Below, piece after piece: positions 16,010-24,815 of a stretch of DNA of 45,451 bases (positions within the stretch are counted from its first letter, which is position 1; the number at the start of each line of letters is the position of its first letter). The translations under genes were made by a program, and so were the position numbers. This stretch comes from Clostridiales bacterium DTU070 (GTDB lineage: Bacteria > Bacillota > Clostridia > DSM-8532), in contig LFSH01000045.1 in the NCBI GenBank assembly GCA_001513105.1, positions 1-45,451 on the forward strand, read 5' to 3'. The notes beneath the pieces are model-generated. The model worked only from the letters and a program-made list of their open reading frames with translations. It did not search any database and had not been told where the DNA came from.

Positions 16010-17836
16010 TCAGCCGAGTGCTTTCTTTATTTCCTTCGCAAGTTTCGGACTGATGCCCCTGACCCTGCAAAGTTCTTCCTCCGTTGCCTCCCGGATTCTT
16101 TTTACAGAGCCGAACTCTTTCAAAAGGGCCTTTTTCCTTTTAGGACCTATGCCTTCTATGTCATCGAGCAGAGATTTACTCTGGGCTTTTTTTCTTTTCA
16201 GCCGGTGAAAACTTAACGAGTACCTGTGGACTTCCTCCTGTATGGCGGCAACCAGGGAGTATAATACGGGTTCATCACGAAGTTCGATATCAAAATTGTC
16301 ATTTACAAGCCTTTCGGTTCTGTGCCTGTCATTTTTCGCCATGCCTATTACGGGAAGATCCATTTCAAGCTCCGAAAGAACTTCCAAGGCAGCGTGAACA
16401 TGGCCTATACCGCCGTCCACCAGTATCAGATCGGGGCTTTCGGCAAAACTTTCGTCCCCTGTTGACTCTTTCAGGCGCCTGAGCCTTCTGAACAGGACTT
16501 CCTGCATGCAGGCATAATCATTCTGTTCATCCACATTTTTTATCGTAAATTTCCTGTAATGGGATGTATTCCTGGCCCCGTCCTCAAACACAACCATGCC
16601 TGCCACCATGCCCTGTTTTCCGGTATTGGAAATGTCATAGGCTTCAATTCTGTGAGGGCTGTCAGGCAATCCGAATATTTCCCTGAGCCTTTCCAGGCCC
16701 TTTTTGATATTGTCATCCCTGCCCGAACTGCTCAGCTTGTATTTAATAAACTCTTCCTCTGCATTCTTCACCGCAAGATCTATCTGGGCCTTCTTTTCGC
16801 CTCGGACAGGCAGATGCAGTTTCACAGCTCTTCCGCGTACCTCTTTCATCCATTGTTCCAGGATCTCAAAATTGGACGGGAGATGGGTCAACAGTATTTC
16901 AGGCGGAATTTCCCTGCCGTTCCCGTAAAACTGCGTCAGGAATGTTTCCATTACTTCCCCATCGGACATGCTGTACGTTTTTTCCATGATATTGACATTT
17001 TTGCCCATAAGTTTGCCGTTACGGACAAAAAGCACAATTACAAGACTGTTTATTTCATCCCGGATTAACGCACACAAGTCCCTGTCTTCAAATTTTGTTG
17101 ACAATACCTGCTGCTTTTCGGCTATTCCCTTTATGCTTCTGATTTTATCCCGTATGGCTGCAGCTTTCTCAAATTCCATATTCTCCGCATATTCCCGCAT
17201 CCTGTTCTGAAGCTCGTTCAGCACTTCGTCCTGCCTGCCCTCAAGGAACCTGCAGGCCTCCCTGACAATTTCGCCGTAATCCCTGCTGCTGATAAATCCC
17301 GCGCATGGGGCAGAACAAAGCTTAATATGATAAAACAGGCAGGGACGCTGGCTGTCGCCCTCTGCGATTTTACGGCCGCATGTCCTTAGCGGAAATATTT
17401 TTCTTATTACTTCAATGGATTTCCTGGCATCAGACACTTTAGTATAAGAACCGAAATACTTCGAACCGTCTTTTTTTATGGTCCGCGTCAGCTCGATTTT
17501 AGGAAACAGCTCCTGGGCGGTAATGCGTATATACGGATATGTTTTGTCATCTTTAAGAAGTATATTGTATCTTGGCTTATGCAGCTTAATAAGAGTATTC
17601 TCAAGTATTAATGCTTCCGACTCGGTTTTTGTGACTATTGTCTCAATTTGGTTTATTTTAGATACGAGAGTCCGTGTCTTGGGATCTTTTTCCTCAGGGT
17701 TTTGAAAATACTGTCGGACACGATTCTTCAGAACCTTTGCCTTGCCAACATATATAATCCTGCCCGACTTATCCTTCATCAGATAAACACCCGGTAACTC
17801 CGGGATATTTTCCAAAATCTCCTTTATTTTCTCCAT
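16010..17836 (-). CDS. uvrC: Excinuclease ABC subunit C
   Basis: 608 residues, usual length. UvrC makes the two incisions around bulky DNA lesions after UvrA/UvrB recognition. In order: GIY-YIG nuclease (PGVYLMKDKSGRIIYVGKAKVLKNR, residues about 14-40), a Cys cluster (CGRKIAEGDSQRPCLFYHIKLCSAPC), UVR domain that binds UvrB (about 205-240), the RNase H-like nuclease with AYDISNTGKQG and LILVDGGIGH, and tandem helix-hairpin-helix motifs at the C-terminus (DIEGIGPKRKKALLKEFG, RGISPKLAKEI). The start ATG 17836 has only a weak ribosome binding site; the upstream HPr-like gene stops 14 bases earlier, so coupling is likely. Confidence 0.97.
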   Translation of the reverse strand: MEKIKEILENIPELPGVYLMKDKSGRIIYVGKAKVLKNRVRQYFQNPEEKDPKTRTLVSKINQIETIVTKTESEALILENTLIKLHKPRYNILLKDDKTYPYIRITAQELFPKIELTRTIKKDGSKYFGSYTKVSDARKSIEVIRKIFPLRTCGRKIAEGDSQRPCLFYHIKLCSAPCAGFISSRDYGEIVREACRFLEGRQDEVLNELQNRMREYAENMEFEKAAAIRDKIRSIKGIAEKQQVLSTKFEDRDLCALIRDEINSLVIVLFVRNGKLMGKNVNIMEKTYSMSDGEVMETFLTQFYGNGREIPPEILLTHLPSNFEILEQWMKEVRGRAVKLHLPVRGEKKAQIDLAVKNAEEEFIKYKLSSSGRDDNIKKGLERLREIFGLPDSPHRIEAYDISNTGKQGMVAGMVVFEDGARNTSHYRKFTIKNVDEQNDYACMQEVLFRRLRRLKESTGDESFAESPDLILVDGGIGHVHAALEVLSELEMDLPVIGMAKNDRHRTERLVNDNFDIELRDEPVLYSLVAAIQEEVHRYSLSFHRLKRKKAQSKSLLDDIEGIGPKRKKALLKEFGSVKRIREATEEELCRVRGISPKLAKEIKKALG

Positions 17837-17850
17837 AACATGATCGCTTT

Positions 17851-18123
17851 CTATTTATTCTGTTCCGTCATACCCCTTTCCACAAATAATTCAAGCTCTT
17901 TTATCGCAAGCTGTTCATCCGCACCGTCGGCAATCAGCAGCACCTTCTCGCCCTTGCCGATGCCAAGGGACAAAATTCCCAGCAAACTTTTGGCATTTGC
18001 CCTGCGGTCATTCTTCTGAATCCATATATTGGATTCATAACCTGATGCTTTCTGTATCAACCGTGCAGCAACCTTTGATTCCAATCCTGATTCATTCTTA
18101 ATCATAATTTCCTTACTGATCAT
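17851..18123 (-). CDS. HPr-fold protein lacking the phosphotransfer histidine (Crh-like)
   Basis: 90 residues of the HPr family. Starting from ATG 18123 (GGGGG seven bases upstream; an adjacent GTG at 18126 is the alternative), the numbering matches HPr exactly: position 15 is Glu instead of His, position 17 is Lys rather than Arg and 18 Val rather than Pro (GLESKVAARL against GLHARPA), while the regulatory-serine loop is intact (NAKSLLGILSLGIGKGE with Ser46). Such a protein cannot carry PEP-derived phosphate in the PTS, but could still be modified on Ser46 by HPr kinase, as is Crh of Bacillus, which has Gln15. It is directly upstream of uvrC. Family firm; regulatory role inferred. Confidence 0.88.
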   Translation of the reverse strand: MISKEIMIKNESGLESKVAARLIQKASGYESNIWIQKNDRRANAKSLLGILSLGIGKGEKVLLIADGADEQLAIKELELFVERGMTEQNK

Positions 18124-18358
18124 CACAGTTCCCCCTGATAAACCTGAATTCTCTTTACAAAGCCGACAAAAGCCTGTTCATTGTTTTGTCATACCTATTA
18201 TACAATGATAGTGCCGGGTTTTCAAATAATTTATTTGACTTTGGAAATACATGCATAATTGCCCCGCAGCGTGAAAGAACCGGCCGTATATTGCCACGCA
18301 CCTTTCCGCACGACCTGAATAACTGAAATGATAACCTGTTTTTGATTAAAATATTAAG

Positions 18359-18396
18359 GCAAGGCTTTTTCCGACTGTTTCAACGTCAAGCCTTGC
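18359..18396 (-). terminator. Hairpin overlapping the stop of the anti-sigma gene
   Basis: GCAAGGCTT and AAGCCTTGC form a perfect 9-bp stem with a 20-base loop; the TGA stop lies in the 5' arm. The 3' flank on the minus strand is T-rich but interrupted (CTTAATATTTTAATC), so termination may be weak. Nothing else is recognisable in 18124-18358. Confidence 0.55.
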
Positions 18397-18910
18397 GCAC
18401 CGATTTCCTGTTTGCAGTAAAGTAAACGCCCCCTGCTATTAATATGATGCATGCAGCCAAACCTGTCATTTCCAGGGATTTTAACATCTCAATAATATCC
18501 ACTGCCTCCCACTTTGCAGTATTGATAAGCTCAAGGCCTTCATCAAGCATAAGAGTCATGGTATTCCTGCAGAAATCGCCAAGCCTGTTGAACACCGGCT
18601 CAAAAATCAGGTTGAGTACAAAAACAATAAATGAAACAAACAAAACGGCTGTTACCGGTATCCTGTAAATTCCTTTATAAACGGGCTGATTCGGCTGATG
18701 GCTTTTTATTTTTCGCATGACCCTGTCTTCAAGGCCGTCAAGCTCAAAATCATACTCAAGCAGCTCAAGGGAAGAATAAAAACTTTGCCACCTGGTAAGC
18801 TTCTCCTTGCATTTCGGGCATACAGCAAAATGTTCTTCAATCATTTTTCGTTTTCGGGGACTAACCGAGTTGTCAAGGAACAATGAAATATCCTTTTCTT
18901 TAACATGCAT
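18386..18910 (-). CDS. Anti-sigma factor with zinc-finger (ZAS/HC2) domain
   Basis: 174 residues. The N-terminal domain has the zinc-binding HxxxCxxC pattern (EEHFAVCPKCKEKL, residues about 26-39), typical of membrane anti-sigma factors that hold ECF sigmas. Two hydrophobic segments follow: about 78-98 (TAVLFVSFIVFVLNLIF) and 148-166 (LAACIILIAGGVYF), which give an extracytoplasmic loop of about 50 residues between them. ATG 18910 lies two bases after the stop of the sigma gene, the standard co-transcribed arrangement. The signal that releases the sigma cannot be told from the sequence. Confidence 0.88.
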   Translation of the reverse strand: MHVKEKDISLFLDNSVSPRKRKMIEEHFAVCPKCKEKLTRWQSFYSSLELLEYDFELDGLEDRVMRKIKSHQPNQPVYKGIYRIPVTAVLFVSFIVFVLNLIFEPVFNRLGDFCRNTMTLMLDEGLELINTAKWEAVDIIEMLKSLEMTGLAACIILIAGGVYFTANRKSVRKA

Positions 18911-18912
18911 AC

Positions 18913-19455
18913 TTATGCCTCCTTGTAATATTCAGCCATCTTTTCCTTCAACATTTTTCTCGCCCTGTATATCCTGTTTTTCACAATACTTAATGGTACA
19001 TTCATACTTTTTGCAATTTCCTCGTAACTTAGTCCTGCCTGGTGAAAAAGCAGCAGCGGTGTTTTATACCCGGGTTTAAGCTGTCTTATCTGCTCTTCCA
19101 GCCATTGCTTTTTTTCTTTTTTAACCACTATCTCGTCAGCCGACTCTCCTGTATCTTCTATAATCGGATCCTCACTTGCAGCAACTGAGTAGTTCTTGTC
19201 CTTCCTTATGGCATCTATGCATGTGTTGTGGGTTATTCTGCCAATCCAGGCCGAGAACTTCATGCTGGTATCATACATGTCCAGTTTTCTGTATGCCTTG
19301 AAAAACACTTCCTGTGTAATATCCTCGGCAAGGTACGGATCCTTGAGGAAACGAAAAGCGATGGAATACACAAGTTTCTTGTACTTGGCAACAAGATACT
19401 TGAAAGCATCGGTATCACCTTTTAAGCACATTTCTACAACAGCTTTATCTTCCAT
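18913..19455 (-). CDS. ECF-type sigma factor (SigW-like)
   Basis: 180 residues with sigma-70 regions 2 and 4. Region 2: FKYLVAKYKKLVYSIAFRFLKD and EDITQEVFFKAYRKLDMYD, WIGRITHNTCIDAIRK. Region 4: LLFHQAGLSYEEIAKSMNV and SIVKNRIYRARKMLKEK. ATG 19455 is preceded by GGAAGGAAAAAGC; a TTG at 19470 overlaps the ribosome binding site and is less likely. It is followed immediately by its zinc-finger anti-sigma gene. Upstream, minus-strand TATAAT at about 19508-19513 could be a -10, but the -35 is poor. Autoregulation, common in this family, is not shown by a clear site. Confidence 0.93.
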   Translation of the reverse strand: MEDKAVVEMCLKGDTDAFKYLVAKYKKLVYSIAFRFLKDPYLAEDITQEVFFKAYRKLDMYDTSMKFSAWIGRITHNTCIDAIRKDKNYSVAASEDPIIEDTGESADEIVVKKEKKQWLEEQIRQLKPGYKTPLLLFHQAGLSYEEIAKSMNVPLSIVKNRIYRARKMLKEKMAEYYKEA

Positions 19456-19661
19456 GCTTTTTCCTTCCAAATAATCATATTATGGTACAGGATCATCCTC
19501 ATTATTATACTATATAATAAAGGACAATAAATCTCACTTAACTAAATATATACGTACGTTAAACACAAAAGTCTGAAACCACAGTATATTATGTCATTGT
19601 TTGATCCATAATTCAATGACTACGTATTAAAAACAACAAATACTCCCCCGTTTCGAAATAA

Positions 19662-19689
19662 TAAACAAAAATCAGCAACTTGCCGATAA
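19662..19689 (+). promoter_or_regulatory. SigD (sigma-28) motility promoter for the chemoreceptor
   Basis: TAAA (19662-19665), 16-base spacer and GCCGATAA (19682-19689). The -10 is a full match to the sigma-28 consensus and the spacer is within range. It lies 66 bases ahead of the chemoreceptor start. The remainder of the 19456-19754 gap is AT-rich with no other clear element. Confidence 0.82.
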
Positions 19690-19754
19690 CATTATAAATG
19701 ATTTAGGATAAAGATATGAGATCTTCAATCTGTTAAGAACTGTGGGGTTAGAAT

Positions 19755-21893
19755 ATGGTTGAAAAATTAAAACAGGTTTTATCGTCAATTCCGAAACTTT
19801 TCAGAAAGAGCGCCAATCTTAAAAAGGCAGAAATCGGGGAGCTTTCATCGGATATCAAAGGGCAGACCTCCAGTAAGAAGGTAAGCGTCCTGAGAAAGAT
19901 AAAAATACGGCAGCGGCTGATAATCTCTTTCCTCATAATATCAATACTGCCCATTTTCCTGGGAATAACATCTTACAACAGTGCAAGAACACTGGTATCA
20001 GGCATTATCAAGCAATATACAGTGGAGGCGGTTAAGCAGTACGGAAATAATGTCATAGCGGAAGTAAACAAAGTAACGGATACCGTAAGTTCTTTTCTGT
20101 TCTCAACACTGCTGCAGGAGAACTTTACTGATTATGACAGCCTTGAGATATTCGACAAGGGAATGGTATTAAACGATATTCAGAAAGAATTGAGCGTTGT
20201 ATTGTCTCAAAGCAAAGGCGTCCTGGAAATGAGACTGGTATCCCCCGCCGATTCTGAAATATATGTGGGGAATCCGGTAAAATCGGTAGACTACATAGAG
20301 CTGAGCAAATCTTTTATCGAAAGAGGAAATGCATATGAATGGTATATTTCAGAGGACAATAACATTATTTACATCAGAAAAGTGGTAAATATCAGGTCAA
20401 ACAAGCGTATCGGCACCTTTTTCACAACCCTTGACATAGGCAGGATGAAGCAGCTGTTTAGTTCGCTTAACCTTGGAGACAGGGTTGAGTTACTGTTCAT
20501 AACCAATGACGGAACTGTATTGTATTCCAGCGATTCTTCAAGAACACCCGGCACTGAATATCCTCATAAGAATCTGATGGAAAGCATTGTGAATGAAAAA
20601 AACAGTACCAGCAGGGATTTCTCAAGTATCGATCTCCAGCTGGATGAATACTCATACTGCAATTACTACAGCATAAGCAACACGCCTTTCTATATCGTTA
20701 CTATAACCCCGTACTCTTTCCTGAATTCCGCGGCAAATGCAATCGGAACATCCATTCTTTTCACTGTGATCATAGGCGTGGCATTGTCACTGCTTCTTGC
20801 ATTTGTTATTTCAAACAGTATCTCAAGGCCGCTGACCAATCTTGTCGGCCTTATGAGAAAAGCCAGGCAGGGAGATTTTACAGAAGCGGTAACCGACGGC
20901 AGTAACGATGAAATTGGTGAAGTCCTTACAAACTATGATGATATGATTCAAAATATCAAGAAACTGGTTGAACAAGTGCAAGTTTCGGTAAATAATGTTA
21001 TGACCGGTGCAGAAAAAATATCCTCCTCATCGGAGCACACGCTTGCTTCATCTCAGCAGATAGCAATGACCCTTCAGGAAGTGTCGAAAGGGTCTTCAGA
21101 GCAAGCCCAGGAAGTTGCACAGACAGTTGAATATATGAATGACCTTTCTGACGGCATTAACAATATGACCAGGAAACTTTCGAATATGTCCGACCTGATA
21201 TCCAATACCGAGGAAATAAGTACTGAAGCATTATCCGCCGTTGAACTGCTCAACGACCGGGCCAACCAGACAAAAGAGGCTTCACAGAAAATCGTTGATC
21301 AAATAAACAGCCTAAACAATGATATGAAGCAGATTAGTAAAATAACCAAACTCATCGTCGGTATTTCGGAACAGACAAACCTGTTATCGCTTAACGCGGC
21401 AATTGAGGCTGCGCGTGCCGGTGAAGCAGGCCGCGGTTTCGCTGTTGTTGCCGATGAGGTTAAGAAACTTGCCGATCAGACAAAGGATGCCTCCATTATG
21501 ATTAATAACATAATAAGCACCATAAACAAGAAAACCCAGCAGACCGTGCTTGAAGCAAGCAATACCAGCAGCATCGTCAATGAGCAGATGGCTGCTGTTG
21601 AACAGACCAATAACACGTTTAATACAATTTCCTCTTCAATGAAGGAAATAACAGAATACATGAACGATGTGGAGAACTCTGTAAACGACATGCTTACGCT
21701 CAGGCAGAAAACCCTTTCATCGATTGAAAACATCTCGGCAGTATCACAGGAAGCGGCAGCCACTTCGGAAGAAGTATCGGCAAGCACACAGGAACAGATG
21801 GCAAGTGCCGAGATTCTGGCCAACCTTGCCAAAGAACTTGACAGTATGGCCAAGGAACTTCAAAATGCCGTATCCATGTTTAAGATTAAGTGA
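19755..21893 (+). CDS. Methyl-accepting chemotaxis protein, dCache-type sensor
   Basis: 712 residues. A cytoplasmic basic N-terminus (about 50 residues) precedes TM1 (about 56-78). The extracellular part to about residue 325 has a length and pattern typical of double Cache sensors ([44 protein letters not shown]-like end). TM2 lies at 330-350, HAMP at about 350-405 and the signalling hairpin with its conserved tip [23 protein letters not shown] near residue 540. It relays ligand information to CheA/CheW. The ligand is unknown. The ribosome binding site is weak (GTGGGG), but a good SigD promoter is upstream. The only plus-strand gene in the first 33 kb. Confidence 0.94.
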   Translation: MVEKLKQVLSSIPKLFRKSANLKKAEIGELSSDIKGQTSSKKVSVLRKIKIRQRLIISFLIISILPIFLGITSYNSARTLVSGIIKQYTVEAVKQYGNNVIAEVNKVTDTVSSFLFSTLLQENFTDYDSLEIFDKGMVLNDIQKELSVVLSQSKGVLEMRLVSPADSEIYVGNPVKSVDYIELSKSFIERGNAYEWYISEDNNIIYIRKVVNIRSNKRIGTFFTTLDIGRMKQLFSSLNLGDRVELLFITNDGTVLYSSDSSRTPGTEYPHKNLMESIVNEKNSTSRDFSSIDLQLDEYSYCNYYSISNTPFYIVTITPYSFLNSAANAIGTSILFTVIIGVALSLLLAFVISNSISRPLTNLVGLMRKARQGDFTEAVTDGSNDEIGEVLTNYDDMIQNIKKLVEQVQVSVNNVMTGAEKISSSSEHTLASSQQIAMTLQEVSKGSSEQAQEVAQTVEYMNDLSDGINNMTRKLSNMSDLISNTEEISTEALSAVELLNDRANQTKEASQKIVDQINSLNNDMKQISKITKLIVGISEQTNLLSLNAAIEAARAGEAGRGFAVVADEVKKLADQTKDASIMINNIISTINKKTQQTVLEASNTSSIVNEQMAAVEQTNNTFNTISSSMKEITEYMNDVENSVNDMLTLRQKTLSSIENISAVSQEAAATSEEVSASTQEQMASAEILANLAKELDSMAKELQNAVSMFKIK

Positions 21894-22004
21894 TAAAGGA
21901 TAACCGGCAAACAAATTTACGCGAAGCGAAATAGGAACGGTGTCAAAAAAGTTCTTTTCTAAGGTTATGACAGTTTTGAAAGGGCGGAAAAAAGCAGAAA
22001 AGGA

Positions 22005-22043
22005 CATGAAAAAATCAGGCGGAAATATTCATACCGCCTGATT
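22005..22043 (-). terminator. Terminator after rnfB, shared with the chemoreceptor side
   Basis: AATCAGGCGG and CCGCCTGATT form a perfect 10-bp stem with an 11-base loop. The minus strand continues with TTTTTT, so it is a strong terminator for the rnf operon; on the plus strand it follows the chemoreceptor gene but has a weaker T-tract. Confidence 0.9.
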
Positions 22044-22075
22044 CTGTTATTCCAAATGCTTTTCCTGCATGTATT

Positions 22076-22873
22076 CTACATATGGCCTTTATATTTCATT
22101 ATTGCGGTTGTCGGGCAAACCTTTATGCATGCGCCGCAATTCTCGCATTTTACAGGATCTATTACCGCGCGCTGGTTAATAATTGAAATAGCACCTACAG
22201 GGCATTCCTTCACGCATTTTCTGCACGCGATACATGCCACTGTACAGTTTTTGCGCGCCACGGCGCCTTTTTCCTCGTTGCTGCATGCAACCGAATACTC
22301 GGATTTCGAAGGAACCATTTTTATTATCATTTTGGGGCATTCAGCCACACATTTACCGCATCCGCTGCATTTTTTCTCGTCTATTCTTGTAAGGCCGTTC
22401 TCCACCACAATTGCGTCAAACGCACATACCTTCTTGCAGCTTCCCATGCCGACGCATCCATAAACGCAGGATGAAGGACCGCCCGCCATCGTCGCAGCAG
22501 AGCGGCAGTCAATAATGCCGTCGTAATCAAATTTTACAGTAACTTTATCCCATGAACCGTTGCACATTACCCGAGCAACCGTCTTTTCACCTATTTGGGC
22601 CTCAACACCCATAATTTCGCTTAGCCTTGTTACAAGCTCACTTCCGCCTACAGGACACAGATTTATTTCAGCTCCGTTTACAATAGCCTCTGCATAATTA
22701 TCACAGCCGGTGAAACCACAGGCTCCGCAGTTTGCCCCCGGGAGAGCTTCACGTACTTTTTCCGTCCTGTCATCGCCCTTCACTTCGAATTTCACCGAAG
22801 CATACGAAAGTATAATACCGAAAACAAGCCCAAGCCCGGATACTATTGCTACGGGAATAAGAATCGCACCCAT
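22076..22873 (-). CDS. rnfB: Rnf complex subunit B (ferredoxin-type, multi Fe-S)
   Basis: 265 residues. RnfB is the entry point for electrons from reduced ferredoxin into the ferredoxin:NAD+ oxidoreductase. An N-terminal membrane helix (about 5-25) is followed by a 4Fe-4S domain (CGACGFTGCDNYAEAIVNG, near residue 48), and then several four-cysteine ferredoxin motifs: CVYGCVGMGSCKKVC, CSGCGKCVAECP, CIACRKCVKECP and CENCGACIKVCP. GAGGTG precedes the ATG at 22873. There are 105 bases between rnfA and rnfB, the widest spacing in the operon. It is the last rnf gene and is followed by a terminator. Confidence 0.97.
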   Translation of the reverse strand: MGAILIPVAIVSGLGLVFGIILSYASVKFEVKGDDRTEKVREALPGANCGACGFTGCDNYAEAIVNGAEINLCPVGGSELVTRLSEIMGVEAQIGEKTVARVMCNGSWDKVTVKFDYDGIIDCRSAATMAGGPSSCVYGCVGMGSCKKVCAFDAIVVENGLTRIDEKKCSGCGKCVAECPKMIIKMVPSKSEYSVACSNEEKGAVARKNCTVACIACRKCVKECPVGAISIINQRAVIDPVKCENCGACIKVCPTTAIMKYKGHM

Positions 22874-22978
22874 GCTGCCACCTCACTTTCAAACAAAATT
22901 CAGAATTTCCGCTTTTGCCAAAAACCGTTATTATACATTTATGCTTTTACCAAAAAACATTTAATGCAGTTAACATCA

Positions 22979-23560
22979 CTATATACCGAATAAGCCCTGG
23001 AACCCGAAGAACGCCACCGACACCAGCGCTGCCGCAACAAGCGTAATAGGAAGCCCCTGAAATGCAGGCGGTATATCATTCGTCTCAATTCTCTCCCTCA
23101 CGCCTGAAAACAGTACGAGCGCAAGTGTAAATCCAACTGCGGACGCGAATCCAAAAACCACAGCTTTTGCCAGGGTGTACTCTCTTTCCACAATGAGCAG
23201 TGCAGAACCTAAAACGGCACAGTTTGTCGTAATCAGCGGCAGATAAATCCCAAGCGCCCTGTAAAGCGGAGGCATGAACTTCTTCATAACCGTTTCCACC
23301 AACTGTACAAGCGCCGCTATGACAAGGATAAAAACTATCGTCCTCAGATAGGTAAGATCATACGGCTTAAGCAAATACTCATAAATAGGCCAGGTAACAA
23401 GAGACGATATTGTTATAACAAAAATTATGGCACCGCCCATGCCTACAGCAGTAGATGTTTTCTTGGATACACCCAAAAAAGGACAAATGCCCAGGAACTT
23501 TGACAAAACAAAATTCTCAACAAAAATTGCAGCAATGGCAATCAGTATTATTTCTTTCAT
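22979..23560 (-). CDS. rnfA: Rnf complex subunit A
   Basis: 193 residues, six hydrophobic segments; membrane subunit that forms the pseudo-symmetrical core with RnfE. The family segment FVENFVLSKFLGICPFLGVSK is near the N-terminus and contains the Cys of the membrane-embedded Fe-S site seen in Rnf/Nqr structures; the second half has PLITTNCAVLGSALL. ATG 23560 (GGAGGTG upstream) overlaps the rnfE stop by four bases (ATGA). The open frame continues further upstream, but those residues belong to the rnfE reading region. Confidence 0.96.
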   Translation of the reverse strand: MKEIILIAIAAIFVENFVLSKFLGICPFLGVSKKTSTAVGMGGAIIFVITISSLVTWPIYEYLLKPYDLTYLRTIVFILVIAALVQLVETVMKKFMPPLYRALGIYLPLITTNCAVLGSALLIVEREYTLAKAVVFGFASAVGFTLALVLFSGVRERIETNDIPPAFQGLPITLVAAALVSVAFFGFQGLFGI

Positions 23561-24243
23561 TGACAGCCACCTCCGTTGTTTCCTGCGGCACAACCGGCAC
23601 AGTTCATGCTGCATCCACCGGCAATTTCCTTGTTCCTGGCTTTAAGAACGGAAAATTTCTGGATGGCAGCAACCACAAAACCAAAAGCCAGAAAGCCTCC
23701 TGGAGGAAGAATCATAATAATTGCAGGATCAAACAGTTCCCTTGTAACGGGAATTCCCATCCATGTGCCTGCACCTAAGATTTCGCGAACCGAACCGATT
23801 ATCAGCAGTGCCAATGTAAAACCGGCACCCATTCCGAGGGCATCAAGAATGGAGCTTCCGACACCGTTTTTGCTTGCAAACATTTCGGCTCTTGCAAAGA
23901 TTATACAGTTTACAACAATAAGCGGAATAAATATTCCAAGTTCCTTGTATATATCCGGAAGATATGCATGGAGAAGCATATCTGCTATTGTTGTAAATCC
24001 GGCTATTACAGTAATAAATACCGGTATTCTCACCTTATCGGGAACTATCTTTCGAATCAGTGAAATAACTATATTTGAGCCCAACAGGACAAATGTAGCC
24101 GCTATTCCCATACCAATCCCGTTTTTCGCCATTGTTGTAACAGCAAGGGTGGGACAGGTACCAAGCACCAGTTTTAAAACCGGGTTTTCCCTGATAATTC
24201 CGTTGGTGAGGACTGAAAGCGTGTTTTTTGAAGACTTGGCCAT
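23557..24243 (-). CDS. rnfE: Rnf complex subunit E with Cys-rich C-terminal tail
   Basis: 228 residues, related to RnfA in its first 195 residues, with NPVLKLVLGTCPTLAVTT carrying the membrane Fe-S cysteine and PLIVVNCIIFARAEMF in the second half. Unusual is the end: after KARNKEIAGG come four cysteines spaced C-x3-C-x2-C-x7-C in a Gly/Asn-rich tail, which looks like a metal or Fe-S site and is not part of the core RnfE fold. GGAGGGGGG precedes the ATG. The gap to rnfG is two bases and it overlaps rnfA by four. Confidence 0.95.
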   Translation of the reverse strand: MAKSSKNTLSVLTNGIIRENPVLKLVLGTCPTLAVTTMAKNGIGMGIAATFVLLGSNIVISLIRKIVPDKVRIPVFITVIAGFTTIADMLLHAYLPDIYKELGIFIPLIVVNCIIFARAEMFASKNGVGSSILDALGMGAGFTLALLIIGSVREILGAGTWMGIPVTRELFDPAIIMILPPGGFLAFGFVVAAIQKFSVLKARNKEIAGGCSMNCAGCAAGNNGGGCQ

Positions 24244-24245
24244 TT

Positions 24246-24815
24246 TTAGTATCCCCCCTCCGTTATTGACTTAACCAGGTCCAAAGCAACCTGTACTCCT
24301 CCTGCAACAGCGCGGGACGTTATTGTTGCGCCGCTGATGGTCTCTATTTCATTGGCAGATTTTTTATTCTGCTTTACAACACTTAACGTATCGTTCACAG
24401 TGACTTCCTTGAACTGGCCTGTAAAACCAGGCTCTTTTGCTTTTGAACCCAGTCCGGGGGTTTCATTATTGTCACCGATAACAACTCCGGTGACCTTGCC
24501 CTCGGTATTTACTCCAACCGTCAGTTTCATCTCACCGCCATAACCCTTGGTTACAACATCAACTACATAACCTTTCAGGGTGTCTCCGCTGTAGGCTTCG
24601 TAAATACCGGATACCTGTTCAGGTTTTCCTTCGGTGTCTTTTTTAACAAACCTGTCAGCCTCACTCATCACTTCCTGCCTGAACTGTTCCTGTGCCTCTT
24701 CGGTCCTTTTCTGAATGATGTCTTTGGTTATACCGTTGACATATGCCAGCGCACCGGTTATTACCGCACATACCAGGAAAAGAATCAGCGTCGGCTTAAC
24801 AATACTATCCCACAC
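24246..24815 (-). CDS. rnfG: Rnf complex subunit G (covalent FMN)
   Basis: 189 residues. One N-terminal membrane helix (about 8-28) holds an extracytoplasmic FMN-binding domain. The flavinylation motif SGATITS is near residue 160; its threonine carries FMN through a phosphoester bond in the family. The start is GTG 24815, because GGAGG lies eight bases before it; this overlaps rnfD by 11 bases. A TTG at 24857 in the same frame has no ribosome binding site. It passes electrons between RnfD and the rest of the complex. Confidence 0.95.
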   Translation of the reverse strand: MWDSIVKPTLILFLVCAVITGALAYVNGITKDIIQKRTEEAQEQFRQEVMSEADRFVKKDTEGKPEQVSGIYEAYSGDTLKGYVVDVVTKGYGGEMKLTVGVNTEGKVTGVVIGDNNETPGLGSKAKEPGFTGQFKEVTVNDTLSVVKQNKKSANEIETISGATITSRAVAGGVQVALDLVKSITEGGY

